A stretch of 50,300 bases of DNA from CAYVFC01 sp964450715. GTDB lineage: Bacteria; Myxococcota_A; Polyangia; Polyangiales; JAFGIB01. The stretch is from the NCBI GenBank assembly GCA_964450715.1, contig CAYVFC010000049.1:1-50300 (forward strand), written 5' to 3'. Shown here in pieces: positions 17,248 to 25,330 of this stretch (the first letter of the stretch is position 1; each line of letters starts with the position of its first letter). The notes beneath the pieces are model-generated. The model had not been told where the DNA came from. It ran no database searches and was given only the letters and a program-made list of their open reading frames with translations. Position numbers and translations under genes: made by a program.

Positions 17248-17646
17248 CTAGAACCGGAAAAACCGGTTCCCGTATGAAATGAGCATAGGCCGCTTCGGCG
17301 TGCTGAGCCGGGTGGGGATACCTACCCTTTCTGGTGGTTCGATCGCGATGTACTTCTTCCGTCGTAACTCCGTCAGAATCCGGTTCATCTGGGCCTGGGA
17401 GTAGCCACATATCTCGGCGATCGCACGCCGGCCCTTGGCCATGTCCTCATCCGCGATATGCGACATCCGGATCCACACCGAGAAAGCCCCTCGAGACAGC
17501 TCGGCGTAGGCTTGCGGGATGCCGATTGGTACGTCACCGGTTTCCGGGCGGAAGCTCACGTTGTTCAGGATACTACGATCCGCTTTGTTCGTCTTTCCTT
17601 CGACGGTAGCCCCCCTGTCTACACGACGCCGAGCAGTATCTCGCAT
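17248..17646 (-). CDS. Helix-turn-helix protein near the Rep-like gene
   Basis: Using the ATG at 17646 the product has 132 residues. The clear part is from about residue 42: IPQAYAELSRGAFSVWIRMSHIADEDMAKGRRAIAEICGYSQAQMNRILTELRRKKYI, a winged-helix reminiscent of plasmid replication or MarR-like regulators. The N-terminal 40 residues are basic and less certain, and the frame stays open further upstream. It overlaps the end of the Rep-like gene by 74 bases, so they are likely one transcript. The last codons and the stop sit in a perfect hairpin (17251-17269). Confidence 0.65.
   Translation of the reverse strand: MRDTARRRVDRGATVEGKTNKADRSILNNVSFRPETGDVPIGIPQAYAELSRGAFSVWIRMSHIADEDMAKGRRAIAEICGYSQAQMNRILTELRRKKYIAIEPPERVGIPTRLSTPKRPMLISYGNRFFRF
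17251..17269 (-). terminator. Hairpin covering the stop codon
   Basis: GAACCGG and CCGGTTC form a perfect 7-base stem around a five-base A (or T on the minus strand) loop. It encodes the last residues of the HTH protein and contains most of its stop codon. No T-run follows on the minus strand, so termination is uncertain; it could equally protect the message or bind a protein. Confidence 0.35.
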
Positions 17647-18439
17647 CTCGACGCTTGCCCCGGGGTATCGGCCGCGAGCAGTGGAGGCAAGTTGACGCGT
17701 TAGCGATGCGAGGTGACGCCTCGTAGGCGGGGAAAATGTTCGGCGACCCGGTAGGTAGCCGCGAGCACGCCTTCGCCCAGAGGGGGCGTAGGGAGCCAGA
17801 AACGACAACGCGGCGAAGAACGGCCTCGTCTGACGGGTACTTCAGGATAGGATAGTCGATGATCCGCACGAGGTTGCAGCGCAAACTGGCATTGGAGTCC
17901 GACCACGGTTTTCCTTGGCCGGTAACGCGCCCAAGCTTCTGAGCGCGGGGTGAGCCCCCTGTGAGGCTACACCAAAGCCTGATGATCTCATTCTGACGCG
18001 GGGTGAGCGCTATGCCGTACCAATGCAGGCGTCCGTGTAACTCGCCAACCAACCAGGCACCTTCGCCCGCCCCGACAGCGATCCCGGTGAAAAACTCGTG
18101 CGCCGACACACACTGGTATGCCGGATCGATACCTTCGGGATAGGTCAGAGACAGCGTGAACAACTCTCTGTCTTCTTTCTCGGCCGAAATCAGATACCGC
18201 CACAGCTCGCTCCCGAACAAAGAAGAAAGTCGACTGGCTGACCGTCTGCGTACCCTCCCGGTCTGTCCCTGCTCTCTCGCGCTGTCCTGGTCTTCACTGC
18301 CCTTTACCCCTCTATCAAGAACGAAGCGACGGTCTTCTTCTCCTGCGACTCGTTGTACGCTTATTCCATCCGATTGATCTGTCTTTACCGGCGCTTGCCT
18401 TCCCGCAGCCGTCATCTCACGCGGTTTCTGAACGCTCAT
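17573..18439 (-). CDS. Possible HUH-type replication initiator with zinc finger
   Basis: In 288 residues, the central ELHGRLHWYGIAL resembles the metal-binding motif of HUH replication initiators (usually GRxHxH; here the second His is Tyr). Further on, DYPILKYPSDE resembles their Y..KY catalytic-tyrosine motif. The C-terminus carries CLHCSRPIP...DARYCSASCRQGGYRRR, a four-cysteine zinc knuckle. The first 70 residues are polar and probably disordered. Position beside the excisionase and integrase genes supports a replication role for the excised circle. The altered His means the assignment is tentative. Confidence 0.5.
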   Translation of the reverse strand: MSVQKPREMTAAGRQAPVKTDQSDGISVQRVAGEEDRRFVLDRGVKGSEDQDSAREQGQTGRVRRRSASRLSSLFGSELWRYLISAEKEDRELFTLSLTYPEGIDPAYQCVSAHEFFTGIAVGAGEGAWLVGELHGRLHWYGIALTPRQNEIIRLWCSLTGGSPRAQKLGRVTGQGKPWSDSNASLRCNLVRIIDYPILKYPSDEAVLRRVVVSGSLRPLWAKACSRLPTGSPNIFPAYEASPRIANASTCLHCSRPIPRGKRRDARYCSASCRQGGYRRRKDEQSGS

Positions 18440-18488
18440 CGGCGTTACGTTTGTTGCCGAATGCCCGTTACGACTCGGTTCGACTGGT

Positions 18489-18707
18489 TTATCGATGCCG
18501 ATTTACCGTAAGGGCTCGCACGAAGTTCTCCGCTTCCTCCACGGGGATTCGTATGGCTCGCCCGAATCGTATTGCGTTCAGGTCTCCCGACCAGATCACT
18601 CGCCGTACGAAAGCCGTCGATAGCCCCCAGCGGTTGGCGAGTTCGGTTACGGAAAGGTGTGTTCGGTTGTTGTGCCCTTCAGGCTTCCTTGGGTACTTCT
18701 TCGACAT
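18489..18707 (-). CDS. Excisionase-like HTH protein
   Basis: The 72-residue product starts at the ATG at 18707, which has a strong GGAGGT upstream. It contains THLSVTELANRWGLSTAFVRRVIWSGDLNAIRFGRAIRIPVEEAENFV, the winged HTH of the excisionase/MerR-like (HTH_17) family found in most integrase modules. It probably binds arm sites to promote excision, or controls the neighbouring genes. It lies 49 bases upstream of the Rep-like gene and about 1 kb from the integrase gene, all on the same strand. Confidence 0.85.
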   Translation of the reverse strand: MSKKYPRKPEGHNNRTHLSVTELANRWGLSTAFVRRVIWSGDLNAIRFGRAIRIPVEEAENFVRALTVNRHR

Positions 18708-18792
18708 TTCGTGACCTCCGGTATGACTAGGTTCAATACCTTGGGCCACTGTGGTCTACGTACGACTGGTTTCCTACGGACATTTCGTAGAA

Positions 18793-19737
18793 TCATTTGT
18801 CCGCTTTCTGGCGGCCAGGCTTGAGCAAGTTTTCTACATAACCGGGGGTTCGGTCGAGAAGAGCGGCAGTGAGTGCGATGGCGAGTGGCCTGCTCTTCTT
18901 ATTCTTCCGGGCGTCTTCGACGTTGCGGGCGAGGGCAGCTTCGGTTGCAGCTTGGAGAGCTTTCTCGTCTTTGCATTGAAGGAGATTCGTCAGCGGTTCC
19001 ACAGCGCTGTTGTCGCCCCTCAATAGACGGGAGAAGAAATCGGCAAGGTCACGCTCGGAGAGTTGATCACCGTGCCAGTGGGCGTATGTAAAAAACAACG
19101 CCACTGCTTCAGCGTGTCCTTCTTCCGGCCTGTGGTCGAGGATATCCTTGAAGAGTTTATACACCCTGGGAACCGTCGGCCTACTCGCCTCTTGACGTAT
19201 GCGACGGAGAGTCCCTTCTTCGTCTGTACCCTTCACAGAAAAGGCTTGCGCGGCAATCGAAAGCGCCAAGTCGAAGGGACCGCGAGACCTCTTCTGCAGA
19301 ACTTCCCAGCGTTCCAGCGCCTTCGGGGTCTTCTTCCGGGACTTCGGCCGGTACTCGGCCAGGAATCGAGCTTTGGATAGAAGGACCCGGACGACTTCAT
19401 TCGCCGTCCCCATCGCTTCCAAGAACCGGAACGGGTCCTTGGTCTTGCTTGCTTCCTTGATCTTAGAAAGTCCAGTCTTGTACAGGGCTTCGATGCCGTC
19501 GAGGTAATCGGCGTAGGCTTCGGACAGGAGGAAATCGGAAGCGGCGACCTCTTCGGAGCTGGGTTTTAGGCGGCTTCGGTCCCCGCTTGGTTGCGACGTT
19601 AGCTCCTCATCTGCCCGCTTCACGTCGTCGCGAACACGTTTCAAGCCACGATCGGAGTCCGATACAGCGCGGCCATCTTTGGCAAGAACGGGCTTTCTCT
19701 TCGCTAGACGTCTTTGGTGTTTTCGATTCGTCGGCAC
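18793..19737 (-). CDS. Unknown helical protein beside the integrase
   Basis: The GTG at 19737 lies 15 bases after the integrase stop and gives 314 residues; the frame continues upstream into the integrase gene, but that part is clearly its shadow. The N-terminal 70 residues are very basic and polar. From about residue 70 the protein looks all-helical (…SEAYADYLDGIEALYKTGLSKIKEA…, …HAEAVALFFTYAHWHGDQLSERDLADFFSRLL…). There is no membrane segment or motif that I recognise. Its position after the integrase suggests a mobility or maintenance role, unproven. Confidence 0.6.
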   Translation of the reverse strand: MPTNRKHQRRLAKRKPVLAKDGRAVSDSDRGLKRVRDDVKRADEELTSQPSGDRSRLKPSSEEVAASDFLLSEAYADYLDGIEALYKTGLSKIKEASKTKDPFRFLEAMGTANEVVRVLLSKARFLAEYRPKSRKKTPKALERWEVLQKRSRGPFDLALSIAAQAFSVKGTDEEGTLRRIRQEASRPTVPRVYKLFKDILDHRPEEGHAEAVALFFTYAHWHGDQLSERDLADFFSRLLRGDNSAVEPLTNLLQCKDEKALQAATEAALARNVEDARKNKKSRPLAIALTAALLDRTPGYVENLLKPGRQKADK

Positions 19738-19751
19738 GTCGATCGCTCTAG

Positions 19752-20801
19752 TCAACCTTCCTGCCGTTGCTTCTCGACACGCTCGACGGCCCGGCGAAGG
19801 TCCTGCTCGGTAACCGTCTGGTAGCGCGCTAGGACCTTGAGGGTCTTGTGGCCCGAGATCGCCTGCAGGGTAAACAGGTCGACGCCGGCGCGGCGCAAGT
19901 TCGTGAGCGCCGTATGGCGGAGATCGTGAAACCGGAGACCGGTGATCTTGGTCTTCTTGCACAGCTTGCGGAAGCCGGAAGAGAGAGCGTCCCGGGACGT
20001 ACCGCCGAACAGGACGCCGTCGATGGGCGTCGGCCAGGCCTTCAACGCCTCCACCACCGGCGTTGCCAGCGGGATCTGACGCGGTTTCCCCGTCTTCGTG
20101 TCCGCGGATTCGAGGCGGATCATCTTCTCCTTGAGGTCGACCTGCTTGCTCTGAAGCTCCGCGATCTCGCCGAGTCGCATGCCGGTGTGGTAGCCGAGGA
20201 TGATCGCCAGGCGGATCTTGGGGGACGCGGCGCCGGTGAGCTTCTCGTACTCTTCTTCGGTGCAGATCCGATCGCGCTCGTTGTTCTCGCGCAGCACGGA
20301 GACTTTCCTCGACTGCAGGCGGTGGAAGTACCCGTTCCGGTCCGCCAGTCGCAGCGCCGAGTGGAGCAGGACGAGGTGCCGGTTCACGGTCGCCGGCGCC
20401 ATGGTCTTCCCCTCACCGACTTCCCGGGCGACCAGCGCGGCTCGAAATCGGTCGATGTCCTCGGGCCTCAGGGCGGCGATGGGCGTCGATCCCTTGAAGT
20501 GGTCGACGATGGTCCGGAAGCGCTGGCGATCGTCGTCGATGCTCTTCTTCTGCGCCGCGTGTTCGAGCCAGAGCTTCTGCAGGCCCTTCATCGTCAGGTC
20601 GGCCTTCCGCTTCTCCGGAAAGAACCGGCCTTCGAACAACTCCTGCCTGCGCTTCGCGAGCAGCGCCACGGCTTCCCGTTTCTGCGTGGTCTTGGCCGAC
20701 TCGCGGTACTGGAGACCGCCCAGGCTGAAACGGATCCAGTAGCGGCCCCCGCGCTTGTACACGCCCGGCTCGGCGGTTGTGTTCTTCTCTCTCGTGGTCA
20801 T
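19752..20801 (-). CDS. int: Tyrosine-recombinase integrase of the island
   Basis: The 349-residue product has an N-terminal beta-rich arm-binding part (VYKRGGRYWIRFSLGGLQYRESAKTTQKREA), a helical core-binding domain (about 70-160) and the catalytic domain. The catalytic Arg is in HTGMRLGEI, the HxxR pair in HDLRHTALTNL, the following His in SGHKTL, and the nucleophilic Tyr in LARYQTVTE. All are intact. It integrates the island at the tRNA-Ser 3' end, whose intact copy begins 129 bases upstream of its start. It should also act in excision with the HTH protein at 18489-18707. Confidence 0.95.
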   Translation of the reverse strand: MTTREKNTTAEPGVYKRGGRYWIRFSLGGLQYRESAKTTQKREAVALLAKRRQELFEGRFFPEKRKADLTMKGLQKLWLEHAAQKKSIDDDRQRFRTIVDHFKGSTPIAALRPEDIDRFRAALVAREVGEGKTMAPATVNRHLVLLHSALRLADRNGYFHRLQSRKVSVLRENNERDRICTEEEYEKLTGAASPKIRLAIILGYHTGMRLGEIAELQSKQVDLKEKMIRLESADTKTGKPRQIPLATPVVEALKAWPTPIDGVLFGGTSRDALSSGFRKLCKKTKITGLRFHDLRHTALTNLRRAGVDLFTLQAISGHKTLKVLARYQTVTEQDLRRAVERVEKQRQEG

Positions 20802-20834
20802 CCGGCCCCCTGGTTGTGCTGGAGTGTGCTCCAG

Positions 20835-20855
20835 GCTAGCACATTTCTAGCACAT
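20835..20855. repeat. Right arm-type repeat of the island
   Basis: This is identical over 21 bases and in the same orientation to 272-292. It contains two TAGCACAT units, and an inverted AGCAC match (GTGCT) occurs twice just upstream, overlapping the integrase promoter region. It is a likely integrase arm or accessory site and could also autoregulate int. Confidence 0.7.
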
Positions 20856-20927
20856 CTGACACCAGGCACCTTCCCCCGCCCGGGCAAGCCAACGGCGATA
20901 CGCGAAAATCATCTATGTTTTCAAACA

Positions 20928-21019
<92 letters not shown>

Positions 21020-21090
21020 GGCACAGGCGTTGCCGTGCGTATAAAAGGTATCGGCGCCCGGCGCCGTGTCAACGCTGTGCGGTAGGGAAC

Positions 21091-21155
21091 GGAGATTTCT
21101 CCCTCCGGTCGAAACGACAGAACGGTCGAAACGACAGAACGGTCTGGAATGACAG
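21091..21155. repeat. GTCATTTCGA-type dispersed repeat with 17-base tandem
   Basis: GGAGATTTCTCCCTCCGGTC followed by GAAACGACAG is the reverse complement form of the GTC(A/G)TTTCGA...GAGAAATCT element also seen at 28897-28984 and 44117-44195. Here one arm is tandemly repeated: 21106-21122 is repeated exactly at 21123-21139, with a third degenerate copy after. Non-coding. Confidence 0.7.
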
Positions 21156-21195
21156 AGGGGTGAGGAACGAAGGGGGTACCGGGACGGAACGGAAC

Positions 21196-22137
21196 TCAAC
21201 CGACCGGCCGCGTCTGCAGCGCCTCGCTCAGCGCGGTGCAGATCTCCCCGACCGCCTGCTCACCCCGGTTCAACACGGCGTACAGGCTGACGAAGCCGTG
21301 GATCATGCCCTCGTAGCGGGAGAGCCGAACCGGCACGCCCGCCCGCTCGAGCGCCTTGGCATAGGCTTCGCCCTCGTCGCGCAGCGGATCGCACTCGGCT
21401 GTGATGACCAGCGCTGGCGGAAGGTCCTGAAGGCTAGAGCAGGCGAGCGGAGAGACCTCCGGGTCGGCTCTCCCGGCCGGGTCGACGACATAGTGATCCC
21501 GGAACCACTCCATCTCTGCCCGGGTGAGAAAATGACCGCCGGCAAACTCGAGGTAGCTCTCCGTATCCATAGCGCGCAGATCGGTCACGGGATAGGCCAT
21601 GACCTGTAAGAGCAGCTCGGGGCCGCCGCGATCCCGCGCGCGCGCCGCGACCACGGTGGCCAGGTTGCCTCCGGCGCTGTCTCCGCCCACCGCCAGCCGT
21701 TTCGGATCGATCCGAAGGTCGGATGCGTTCGAGGCCACCCAGCACAGGGCGGCGTAGCAGTCGTCGGGCGCGGCCGGGAACCTGTGCTCGGGCGCCAGCC
21801 GGTAGTGCACGGCGACCACGCAGCATCCGGCGTCCCGGGCGATCTGGCGGCAGAGCGCATCATGGGAATCCAGGTCTCCGATCACGAAGCCGCCGCCGTG
21901 GAAGAAGACCAGGCAGCCGAAAGGTCCCGCTCCCTTTGGCCAGTAGACCCGGACCGGGATCTCACCGTCCGGCCCGAGTATGGCGAGATCGCGCACCGCG
22001 CCCACCTCCGGGCCGGAGGGAAGCGGCCGCTCGTTGGCGACCATACGGGCGGCCTCGGGATCGAGCTCGCTCAGGTCGGGCACGCCCACGTGCTCGAGGT
22101 AGTCGAGAACCATCTGTGCCTGGGGATCGAGGGGCAT
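21196..22137 (-). CDS. Alpha/beta hydrolase, HSL-type (family IV) esterase
   Basis: The 313-residue product has the oxyanion-hole motif HGGG at 80-83 (LVFFHGGGFVIGD), the nucleophile Ser154 in GDSAGG, Asp250 in ECDPLRDEG and His280 in MIHGF, a full catalytic triad in the order of hormone-sensitive-lipase-like esterases. There is no signal peptide, so it is cytosolic. It should hydrolyse short-chain esters; the natural substrate is unknown. It is read in the same direction as the 4Fe-4S protein gene 128 bases upstream. It is the first resident gene beyond the tRNA. Confidence 0.92.
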   Translation of the reverse strand: MPLDPQAQMVLDYLEHVGVPDLSELDPEAARMVANERPLPSGPEVGAVRDLAILGPDGEIPVRVYWPKGAGPFGCLVFFHGGGFVIGDLDSHDALCRQIARDAGCCVVAVHYRLAPEHRFPAAPDDCYAALCWVASNASDLRIDPKRLAVGGDSAGGNLATVVAARARDRGGPELLLQVMAYPVTDLRAMDTESYLEFAGGHFLTRAEMEWFRDHYVVDPAGRADPEVSPLACSSLQDLPPALVITAECDPLRDEGEAYAKALERAGVPVRLSRYEGMIHGFVSLYAVLNRGEQAVGEICTALSEALQTRPVG

Positions 22138-22265
22138 GTTCGCTCTTTCGTAGTAACCGCCGTCGGGGCCGACTCGCCTCGACTGTCGCGGAAAAGGGGG
22201 GTTGCGCCCGGTTCCGACCTGGCCCCGTCCGCGAAAGCGCTAAACGAGACCGGCCGACCGCGCGC

Positions 22266-23411
22266 TCAGCCGGCCGCTTGCCTACGCGGCGGCGGGATAC
22301 GCACGATACGCTCGCCGGCCAGCAGCAAGACCGCGTTCTGCGGGCAGTGGGTGGCGCACAGACCGCAGCCAATACAGAGGTTGTCTACGTGCTCGGCCTG
22401 CTTGTCCGCGTTGACAGTAATGGCGTCGGTGTGACAGTGCTCGACGCAGGTGCCGCAGCCCACGCAAAGCTCCAGGTCGACCCTGGCCAGGTAGTTGGTG
22501 GTGTTGATGGTGGGGGCGATGAGGTTGGCCACCGACTGGCCGCAGCAGCACTTGCAGCAGTTGCAGATGCTGGTCTCCTCCTTGCTCAGGTCGAAGTTCG
22601 GGTGATAGGCCTTGTGCACCAGCCCGTCCTGCTCGGCCTGCCGCAGTATCTTCAACGCCTCGTCCCGGCTCACCAGGCGGGAGAAGCCCTGCGAGGAGGT
22701 GTAACGGGCCGACTTGCCAAAGGTGAAGCAGTTCTCCCGCTCCCGGGTCTGCTTGCACGGGCTATCCATCATGTCCTGGTGGTGGCGGCAGAAGCAGTGG
22801 CCGACCGCGATCTCGTCGAACTTGGCGATGATCTCCTCGACTTTCTGCGCGGGCAGCACCCGGTCGACGGGTGTCTCGATGCTCTGGTCGATCTGGATGG
22901 TGACCGGCTCGCCGCTCTCGGTCTGATCGAGGGCGGGCACCGTGCGGTCCACGGGCAGCCACTGGTCGAGCGAGGCCAGGATCCCGTCGTAGTTGGCCTG
23001 GATCAGGTCGCGGATCTCGTCGAAGAGTCGGGTGAACAGGTCGGCGACCTTGCGATCCCGCTCGCTTCGCTCGAGCTTCTTCATGAACATGTATTCGAAG
23101 ATGCCCACGTTGACCAGCGGCAGCAGGCGGTAGACCACCACCCCCTGGCGGTTGGGCTGATCGAAGATGATCCCGCGGCTGGCCAGCGCGGATGTTCTCT
23201 GCTTGATCTCGGCCTCACCCAGACCCGTGCTCTGCAGCAATTGCTGCAGGGTCTGCGATCGCTTCTCGCGGAAGGCCGTGACGAAATCCAGCTCGTCCTC
23301 GGCTATCAGCAGCTTCAGGATCTCGATCAGGGTGTCGGTCACCGGCAACGGTGTGCCGCCGGCAGCGTTGATGGCCTCGGCTGCTTTTCTATATTTTTCG
23401 TCGGTATTCAT
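22266..23411 (-). CDS. 4Fe-4S ferredoxin-domain protein with winged-helix N-terminus
   Basis: The 381-residue product begins with a helical/winged-helix-like region (TLQQLLQSTGLGEAEIKQRTSALASRGII) rather than a signal peptide. A cysteine-rich middle follows (CFCRHHQDMMDSPC and SICNCCKCCCG near 287), then a bacterial ferredoxin pair CVGCGTCVEHCHTDAI and CIGCGLCATHCPQNAV near 320-365, which binds two 4Fe-4S clusters. Similar stand-alone proteins exist in anaerobes and deltaproteobacteria. It probably transfers electrons in the cytosol; the CNCCKCCCG cluster may hold a further metal site. The partner is unknown. Confidence 0.8.
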   Translation of the reverse strand: MNTDEKYRKAAEAINAAGGTPLPVTDTLIEILKLLIAEDELDFVTAFREKRSQTLQQLLQSTGLGEAEIKQRTSALASRGIIFDQPNRQGVVVYRLLPLVNVGIFEYMFMKKLERSERDRKVADLFTRLFDEIRDLIQANYDGILASLDQWLPVDRTVPALDQTESGEPVTIQIDQSIETPVDRVLPAQKVEEIIAKFDEIAVGHCFCRHHQDMMDSPCKQTRERENCFTFGKSARYTSSQGFSRLVSRDEALKILRQAEQDGLVHKAYHPNFDLSKEETSICNCCKCCCGQSVANLIAPTINTTNYLARVDLELCVGCGTCVEHCHTDAITVNADKQAEHVDNLCIGCGLCATHCPQNAVLLLAGERIVRIPPPRRQAAG

Positions 23412-23591
23412 GCGGCGATTCTTTCAAATCGATCCATCGGTGTCCACCGCTATCCGACCGGAGTCCCGGAGCGCTTCCCGGTACCGGCAAGGCGGTTGAC
23501 CGCTACCGGGCCTCGGCCCGCAAGCCCCTGTACATATTTTGGAATTGGCTCTGGCCGCTGACTCCAGATTGACTTAAACTACAAATCACTC

Positions 23592-24050
23592 ATGGATCGA
23601 ACAGCAGGGCAGGGGAAGGTTCTCGTCGTCGACGACGAGGTCACGCTGCGGATGCTGCTGCGCAAGGCGCTCACCAAGGCCGGCTGCCGGGTCGAGGTGG
23701 CGGACGACGGTGGTAGCGCGCTGCAGATGCTCGCGGTCGATACCTTCGACATCGTCGTGCTCGACATCAACATGCCCAGAATTTCCGGCCACGAGCTGGC
23801 GAAACAGATCGAAGAGAAGTACCCGGGTTTGCCGGTGGTCTTCATGACTGCCGAGGCCGACGCCAACAACGTCAAGAGGGCCTATGCCGGGGGTGCCAAG
23901 GACTTCCTGGTCAAGCCGTTCGACGACATCGACAAGGTGGTGACCAAGATCATGGACGCGGTCGCGATGTCGCGAGCACAGGCCAAGACCGAGAAGGCTC
24001 TGGAGGACGCCCGGCAGGCGCTGGGCCCGAAGCGAGACCGAACCTCATGA
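23592..24050 (+). CDS. CheY-like response regulator
   Basis: The 152-residue receiver domain is complete: acidic pair Asp14-Asp15, phospho-acceptor Asp58 in VVLDINMP, Thr86 in FMTAEAD and Lys108 in LVKPF. A short charged, helical tail follows, with no DNA-binding output domain. It is the first gene of a four-gene operon that ends with a sensor kinase, its probable partner. The next start overlaps by ATGA at 24047. Output must be by protein contact. Confidence 0.93.
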   Translation: MDRTAGQGKVLVVDDEVTLRMLLRKALTKAGCRVEVADDGGSALQMLAVDTFDIVVLDINMPRISGHELAKQIEEKYPGLPVVFMTAEADANNVKRAYAGGAKDFLVKPFDDIDKVVTKIMDAVAMSRAQAKTEKALEDARQALGPKRDRTS

Positions 24051-25330
24051 ACGCTGCGCCTCCCGGCGCGGGCGGCGTACCGGAGCCCCTGGTGTCCGAC
24101 CGCCGGTCGGTGAGACGCGAGCTTCTTCAGGACTGGGCCCTGGCGGCAGCCTGCCTGGCGGGCCTGGTCGTGGTGGGATTCGAGCTGGCCGGTAGCCCTG
24201 TGCACGGCATGGTCGCCCGGGCTGAAGCGGTGGCCATGATGGCCTTTACCAGTAACGAGGTACGCCGCCGCGCGGAAAAAACCCTGATCTGGGAGGACAT
24301 CTCCACCGGAGAGAAAGCGTATCAGAGAGACACCGTGTTCGTGCCGCCCGGCTCCAGCGCCGTGCTGCGGTTTCGCGATGGTTCGGTCCTGCAGCTGGAG
24401 CAGGACTCGCTCATCGTGATCGAAGCTCCCGAGGAGGACTCGGAAAAGGGAGCCGTCCCGGTCAACGTGACGCTGCAACACGGCGGTATCTCGGGAAAGG
24501 CGGGGACGAAGGGCATGACGGTCACCACCGCCGGCGGCTCGGCCGAGCTGTCCGCGGGCGCCGGGGCGCGGTTGAGACTGGACCGGAAAAAACGGATGCA
24601 GATCGACGGGGTCTCCGGATCGGCCTCGCTGCGAACGCGGGCCGGTGACAGGCAGCTCGGATCCGGTGCCTCGGCGCTTATCGACACCCAGGGCCGAACG
24701 GTCGAAGGCTCCGGTTTTCGCGTGCAGCTCACGCAGCCCGCCTACGGGGCTCGCATCTACTTCTACGAACAGGCCCCGACCGTGAGCTTTTCCTGGCGCG
24801 ATCCTGACGGGTCGGCCGCCGCTCTTCAACGGGCGGCCGACCGGGACTTTACCGAGCGCAGGTCGAGCGTGGCGGTCGAGGGCGAGCGCGCCCATCTACC
24901 GCTCGCCGCCGAAGGCAACACCTACTGGAGGGTGGTCGATGCCGGCGGCAAGCCGGTAAGCGATACGAGCTTCTACGTGCTGATCAGGGATACCCCGCCC
25001 GTTCTCTCCAGCCCGGGCGAGGGCGAGGTGGTGAGCGCGACCGGCAGCCAACCGGTACGGCTGGCCTGGACCGAGGTGACGGGCGTTGCCGGCTACCTCG
25101 TAGAGCTGAGCACCGATCCCGCGCTCGCGAAGACCCCCTCGCGCTTCCGCGCCGAGGGCGAGCAGTACTGGTGGAGCGGAGATCTCACCGAGGGCGTCTA
25201 CTATTGGCGGGTGCGCGCGGATGACCCGGAGCGCGAAAACGCTCCCTTTTCCCGGACGGGCAGGTTCCGGCTCATCACCCGACCGCTGCCAGCCGCTCCG
25301 GAGCTCCTGGAAGTGGAGTATCGATTTTGA
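24047..25330 (+). CDS. FecR-domain membrane-anchored protein with FnIII-like repeats
   Basis: The 427-residue product has one membrane segment near the N-terminus (about 28-47). A FecR-like beta domain follows (about 90-215), with FVPPGSSAVLRFRDGSVLQLEQDS and GMTVTTAGGSAELSAG. Two fibronectin-III-like modules follow (about 235-320 and 325-415), each with a Y..W.V.A-type strand (NTYWRVVDAGG, VYYWRVRADD). Most of it should lie in the periplasm. FecR-plus-FnIII proteins in this group accompany outer-membrane and signalling genes. The start is fixed by the ATGA overlap. Confidence 0.82.
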   Translation: MNAAPPGAGGVPEPLVSDRRSVRRELLQDWALAAACLAGLVVVGFELAGSPVHGMVARAEAVAMMAFTSNEVRRRAEKTLIWEDISTGEKAYQRDTVFVPPGSSAVLRFRDGSVLQLEQDSLIVIEAPEEDSEKGAVPVNVTLQHGGISGKAGTKGMTVTTAGGSAELSAGAGARLRLDRKKRMQIDGVSGSASLRTRAGDRQLGSGASALIDTQGRTVEGSGFRVQLTQPAYGARIYFYEQAPTVSFSWRDPDGSAAALQRAADRDFTERRSSVAVEGERAHLPLAAEGNTYWRVVDAGGKPVSDTSFYVLIRDTPPVLSSPGEGEVVSATGSQPVRLAWTEVTGVAGYLVELSTDPALAKTPSRFRAEGEQYWWSGDLTEGVYYWRVRADDPERENAPFSRTGRFRLITRPLPAAPELLEVEYRF

